Under the pieces are notes generated by a model. It searched no databases. It had not been told where the DNA came from and worked only from the letters and a program-made list of their open reading frames with translations. Both the position numbers and the translations under genes were made by a program. Positions 60,838 to 64,000 of a DNA stretch of 64,000 bases are shown piece after piece; within the stretch, counting starts at the first letter, position 1; every line of letters begins with the position of its first letter. The stretch covers positions 31,976 to 95,975 of the forward strand of contig MEDY01000068.1 in assembly GCA_001724265.1 (NCBI GenBank). Direction: 5' to 3'. Source of the DNA: Rhizaria sp. SCN 62-66. Lineage: Eukaryota > Rhizaria, unplaced.

Positions 60838-61711
60838 TTCGTCTCCAAATCTCCCGTTCTTAATTCGTTTGAGGGGGAAGGAGAGGCGCCTGTCAACTGC
60901 GCGCCTCCTGTCCCACAGTCGTCAGAGCCTCCTTTTGGCTTCGTATCATCGTCGATATCTCTATGTAATCAGGACCCATGTTAGCAAAACTAAATTTGAT
61001 GATACTTCAGTAGGTTGCATGTATGGCTACGCAGTTTTAACCCAAAATGTCAACATCTTGGGACATAAAACGCTTTTCAAAACGTCTGGATCTTTGATGA
61101 TTGCGAACTTGCCTAAGAGAGCGAGACAGACAGCCCGACCGGAGACAAAAACACTACAAAAGCCTGTATAAAGTCAGGCGCACTTTGTAATAGACTTGGT
61201 ATCGCGGATAATAAATCTAACCATTGTATTCAACTTCACACCACAGCCGGGTAAAGCACGACAGTTGACATGAACTGCCGGCAGTTACTCTTGCGTTGAG
61301 GCCGAGTCCTCATACAATAGTACATTCAACACTATATAATCAATCATCATGGAGTAAGAAAGAAAAAATAACAACGCGGGCAGGCAACAATGCAACAACA
61401 CAACACTAATGTCGAGTAACAATTAAATATCTCCCCTAAATCAACAACGCACCACTCGAAAAACAAAACAAGGAAAACAAGGAAAAGCGTGATAAGCTTC
61501 GTCCGTACGTGTTAACTCACATACGGACTCAAACTTCGCTGACGTGAGCTTTTTCATGTAGTGTGTGTCTTTTGTCGCTTGCTGTTTGTCGCTGTGTTTT
61601 TTTCTTCAATGATATGCACTCAACGTAAAAACAAAAACAAAAACATACTCATCTCACCTACACACACGTCCCAATCTAAAACAGACCCTCTCAACGCTGT
61701 GACGTGTGTCC
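60838..61711. other. Intergenic region upstream of the 53-60 kb gene and downstream of SC5D
   Basis: Holds the presumed 5'UTR exon next to the intron at 60741-60837, the promoter, and the SC5D 3'UTR. A short frame starting ATGGGTCCTGATTAC (near 60985, - strand) runs 28 codons to a TGA and could be an upstream ORF. No other gene is seen. Confidence 0.4.
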
Positions 61712-62650
61712 TTACTCGGTCTTCTTACTTGCAGCAACGCCGGTACCCTTGTTACCCGTGCTCTTATAATCAGCGACATAGTCGGTCGGGTCGCGGCCCT
61801 CATCCGGGTTGGCATCAGGCTTGCCGGCAAGCTGGTTCTTGAGCTTATCGTACACAGACTTGCCGGGCTGGTAGGCCGTGGGGTGCATGAAGCTGCCGCC
61901 GAGACGGTCCCAGAGCGTGAAGTACTGTCCATAGTTGTAGTTGAAGTAGATGTGGTGGTCGGTGTGGTGCGCAGAGCCGTTAATAAAGGGCTGGAGCAGC
62001 GCAGGCACCTTGTAATTCTCATCGTGGATCGACGTGGACCAAATATTGACGGCGACGAAGAGGAACAGGTAGAGCCAGCGGTGCATAGGGAAGAGAAAGA
62101 CGTAGATGTGGTAGGGTGCGGACTGGGAGAAGCCGTCGACGGGGTGGAACGCGTGGGACGCGAAGGGCGTGCAGATGATCCAGCGGTGGTGGGGCTTATG
62201 GAAGCGGCCGTAGAAGATGGGCAGGTGGAGCCAGCGGTGGATCCAGTAGATGCACATGTCGGTGAAAAAGAGGAAAAGCGGGACGGTGAGAATGAGGAAC
62301 CAGATCCCCCACGGGTGATCGTCGATGTTGTCGTAGAGCCGGGAGTAGCCGTGGACCTCGAGCACGAACAGGCACGCCGTCGGCAGCGCCATGTAAGGGA
62401 TGGACCAGAGAGCGTACTTGATCTCGAGCCATTCCTGGTTCGGGATGAAGCGTTTATGCTGCCGCAGGGACTTGTCGAAGAGGAAATAGTGCGACAGAGC
62501 ACCGGGGATGAGGTAGAGCAGTGAGCCACCGAAGCAGATGATGGCGATGAAGCTCACGTACTGACGGAGCACGTTGTCCACGGGCACAGAGGCCGGGTAG
62601 ACGAACGGAGTAAAAAAGTACTCGTCCGCAAGGTCCAGGATAATGTCCAT
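61712..62650 (-). CDS. SC5D: Lathosterol oxidase / sterol C5-desaturase
   Basis: 312 residues from ATG 62650 to TAA, no intron. Close in length and sequence to animal SC5D and fungal ERG3: it begins MDIILDLADEYFFTPFVYPA and contains the three His clusters of the fatty acid hydroxylase superfamily, HRWLH, HKPHH and HHTDHH. It also has the family blocks PTPFASHAFHP-like (CTPFASHAFHPVDGF), LLQPFINGSAHHTDHH and YNYGQYFTLWDRLGGSF. At least four hydrophobic segments fit an ER multi-pass enzyme. Reaction: O2- and cytochrome b5-dependent introduction of the sterol delta-5 double bond, a late step to cholesterol or ergosterol. A further in-frame stretch upstream of the chosen ATG lacks another ATG and is unlike the family. 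The presence of this enzyme implies an aerobic, sterol-making cell. Confidence 0.95.
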   Translation of the reverse strand: MDIILDLADEYFFTPFVYPASVPVDNVLRQYVSFIAIICFGGSLLYLIPGALSHYFLFDKSLRQHKRFIPNQEWLEIKYALWSIPYMALPTACLFVLEVHGYSRLYDNIDDHPWGIWFLILTVPLFLFFTDMCIYWIHRWLHLPIFYGRFHKPHHRWIICTPFASHAFHPVDGFSQSAPYHIYVFLFPMHRWLYLFLFVAVNIWSTSIHDENYKVPALLQPFINGSAHHTDHHIYFNYNYGQYFTLWDRLGGSFMHPTAYQPGKSVYDKLKNQLAGKPDANPDEGRDPTDYVADYKSTGNKGTGVAASKKTE

Positions 62651-63691
62651 CGCTAAACCTCTGTTAGGGAAGTCAGGAAGGCGGAAAGGCAAACGCAGAA
62701 AAATACGGCGGACGGACGACAAGGCGCAAGTGAGTCACAAAAAGTGATATGCAGCGACGCAAATGACATTAGTTGAAATTAAATAAGACAGAAAATAAAG
62801 CAAGGTTTAGAGAGGGTGAGTGTATATCAGTTATATAAATATATACGCAGGAATTGTGGAGATAAACGTGGTTTCGTTGTTTGCGGCCGGCGGTTGCGGC
62901 TCAAATGCACGTGCTTGCGGAAGCGTCGGCTTTCGTCGGTAGAAGGTATATAACCAGAGTAACAACGCAGTTAAGAGAAGAAAACCGGATGTGGGGATTC
63001 CCGGCAATGCGCTCTATCTTGCACGTAAAATTCATAGTGAGAGGGACGCAGGGGCCAGCGCGGGAGAGACGGGGAGGGTGCGGCGTCTGGACAGGCAAAC
63101 GAGTCTCGAGTGAGCGGGGTGCTGAGCCCAAGCGCGCACGCGTCAGAAACAGTGACTAAGGCCCGGAATAAAATAACATCCAAGTACAGACGCTAAAAAA
63201 TCATGGCAAGGCAAAAGAAATCGCGCTGGCGATCGCATTTTGCCACAGCTCAAGTTCAAAACTCTGCCCGTCGACTGTGCCTGAGAGCCGTCGCTCTTGT
63301 GCCTGGCAAGGCAGCAGCAGGACCGATAAAATAGTCTGGCTGCTAGATTAAACCAATAGTGGTGGCAGGTTGGGGGTCGAGGCCCTCCGATCGGGCAATG
63401 TCCAAAGTCATGATTTTATCGCCAACAGAGCTATAATCACATTTGCGACGTTTAATTTGTCATGTGTTTTATAATTGTTAATTATAGCTCTTACAAGCTC
63501 GTTCTAACTGATGATCTCACCCTCACTGGTACTGGCCCGTTTAGAGTCACAGAGCCGTCGCATGACAGCGACCGCCCCTGCCTCTGTGGGCGTTGAAAAC
63601 GCGTCCCTGAAGGTGGATTTGTGTTCGCCTCATGGATGAACTGTGCGTTTAGTCTGGGCATTGCTATCTAGCTCGGGTTGAGTTTGTATGA
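62651..63691. other. Intergenic region upstream of SC5D
   Basis: Presumed SC5D promoter and 5'UTR. An AT-only stretch near 62824-62852 (TATATAAATATATA) is TATA-like. No reading frame with protein-like composition, RNA gene or repeat is seen. Confidence 0.4.
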
Positions 63692-63952
63692 TGGCTCGTC
63701 TCGACCACCAGCCGCTTCTCCCACTTGACGTTGGGCAACACGACTTTCGTGCCCGCTGACGCGCCGGGCAACACAGAAAAGATCGGCTACGTCAAGTGCT
63801 CCAACTTGGGCGGCTTCAACGTGACGATTCCTACCGTGGGTCCTTTCAAGCAGCTCCTTGTGACGCGCAGTATGAGCATGTATGTGGTGTCAGCATTTTT
63901 TGTCCGCCAAGCATGCCCGCCGCCAAGGCACGTTGTGGTGGGGCAGCTCTGA
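63692..63952 (+). other. Weak coding-like fragment near the right edge
   Basis: An open frame reads STTSRFSHLTLGNTTFVPAD, then IGYVKCSNLGGFNVTIPTVG, which looks like extracellular beta-rich protein, up to about 63870. After that the composition stops looking coding and the frame closes at 63952. No in-frame ATG precedes it. It may be a decayed gene piece or an exon of a gene beyond the window. Confidence 0.25.
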
Positions 63953-64000
63953 AGAAGCGGCGTCCGTTGTTTTATCCGTCCGTGGAGCCCCGGCAGAACG

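Overview
The window is nuclear DNA from a microbial eukaryote. Coding regions are GC-rich, introns are few (about 100-255 bp) and intergenic DNA is AT-rich. Three predicted intracellular proteins are full of Gln, Asn, Ser and Ala runs. Gene content (Eaf6, PDK1, a BRCT checkpoint-type protein, a sterol C5-desaturase, metazoan-like TIG, sushi, EGF and GCC2/GCC3 surface proteins) points to a free-living aerobic heterotrophic protist. I cannot name the species.

The most important observation is that TAG appears to be a sense codon. Four in-frame TAG codons interrupt three otherwise continuous genes: PDK1, a 9,261-residue surface protein and a BRCT-domain protein (two TAGs). In PDK1 the TAG lies inside the activation-loop insert, before the essential C-lobe. 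In the giant protein it falls inside a roughly 720-residue tandem repeat whose sister copies align through the site with no gap. The six natural ends I can place are five TAA and one TGA, never TAG. This fits a nuclear code in which UAG alone is reassigned. The amino acid is not resolved here.

Layout. 1-6333 (-): five-exon gene for a secreted protein with a somatomedin-B-like domain and at least 20 TIG domains, running off the left edge. 6930-7602 (+): Eaf6/MEAF6, two exons. 8260-11168 (-): PDK1 kinase, two exons. 12000-12483 (+): frameshifted armadillo-like gene remnant. 13244-41029 (-): single-exon 27.8-kb gene for a giant modular receptor-like protein. 42856-51738 (+): single-exon gene for a 2,960-residue TQ-cluster/BRCT protein. 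53124-60711 (-): five-exon gene for a low-complexity, helix-rich protein of unknown function. 61712-62650 (-): lathosterol oxidase (SC5D/ERG3). 63692-63952 (+): weak coding-like fragment.

The genes are not an operon. They form divergent pairs (TIG/Eaf6; giant/BRCT) and convergent pairs (Eaf6/PDK1; BRCT/53-60 kb gene). Nine of eleven inferred introns begin GTACG, one begins GCACG (a GC-AG intron) and one GTAGG, an unusually uniform 5' splice signal with C at position +4. Introns were placed by eye from frame continuity and splice dinucleotides, with no transcript data.
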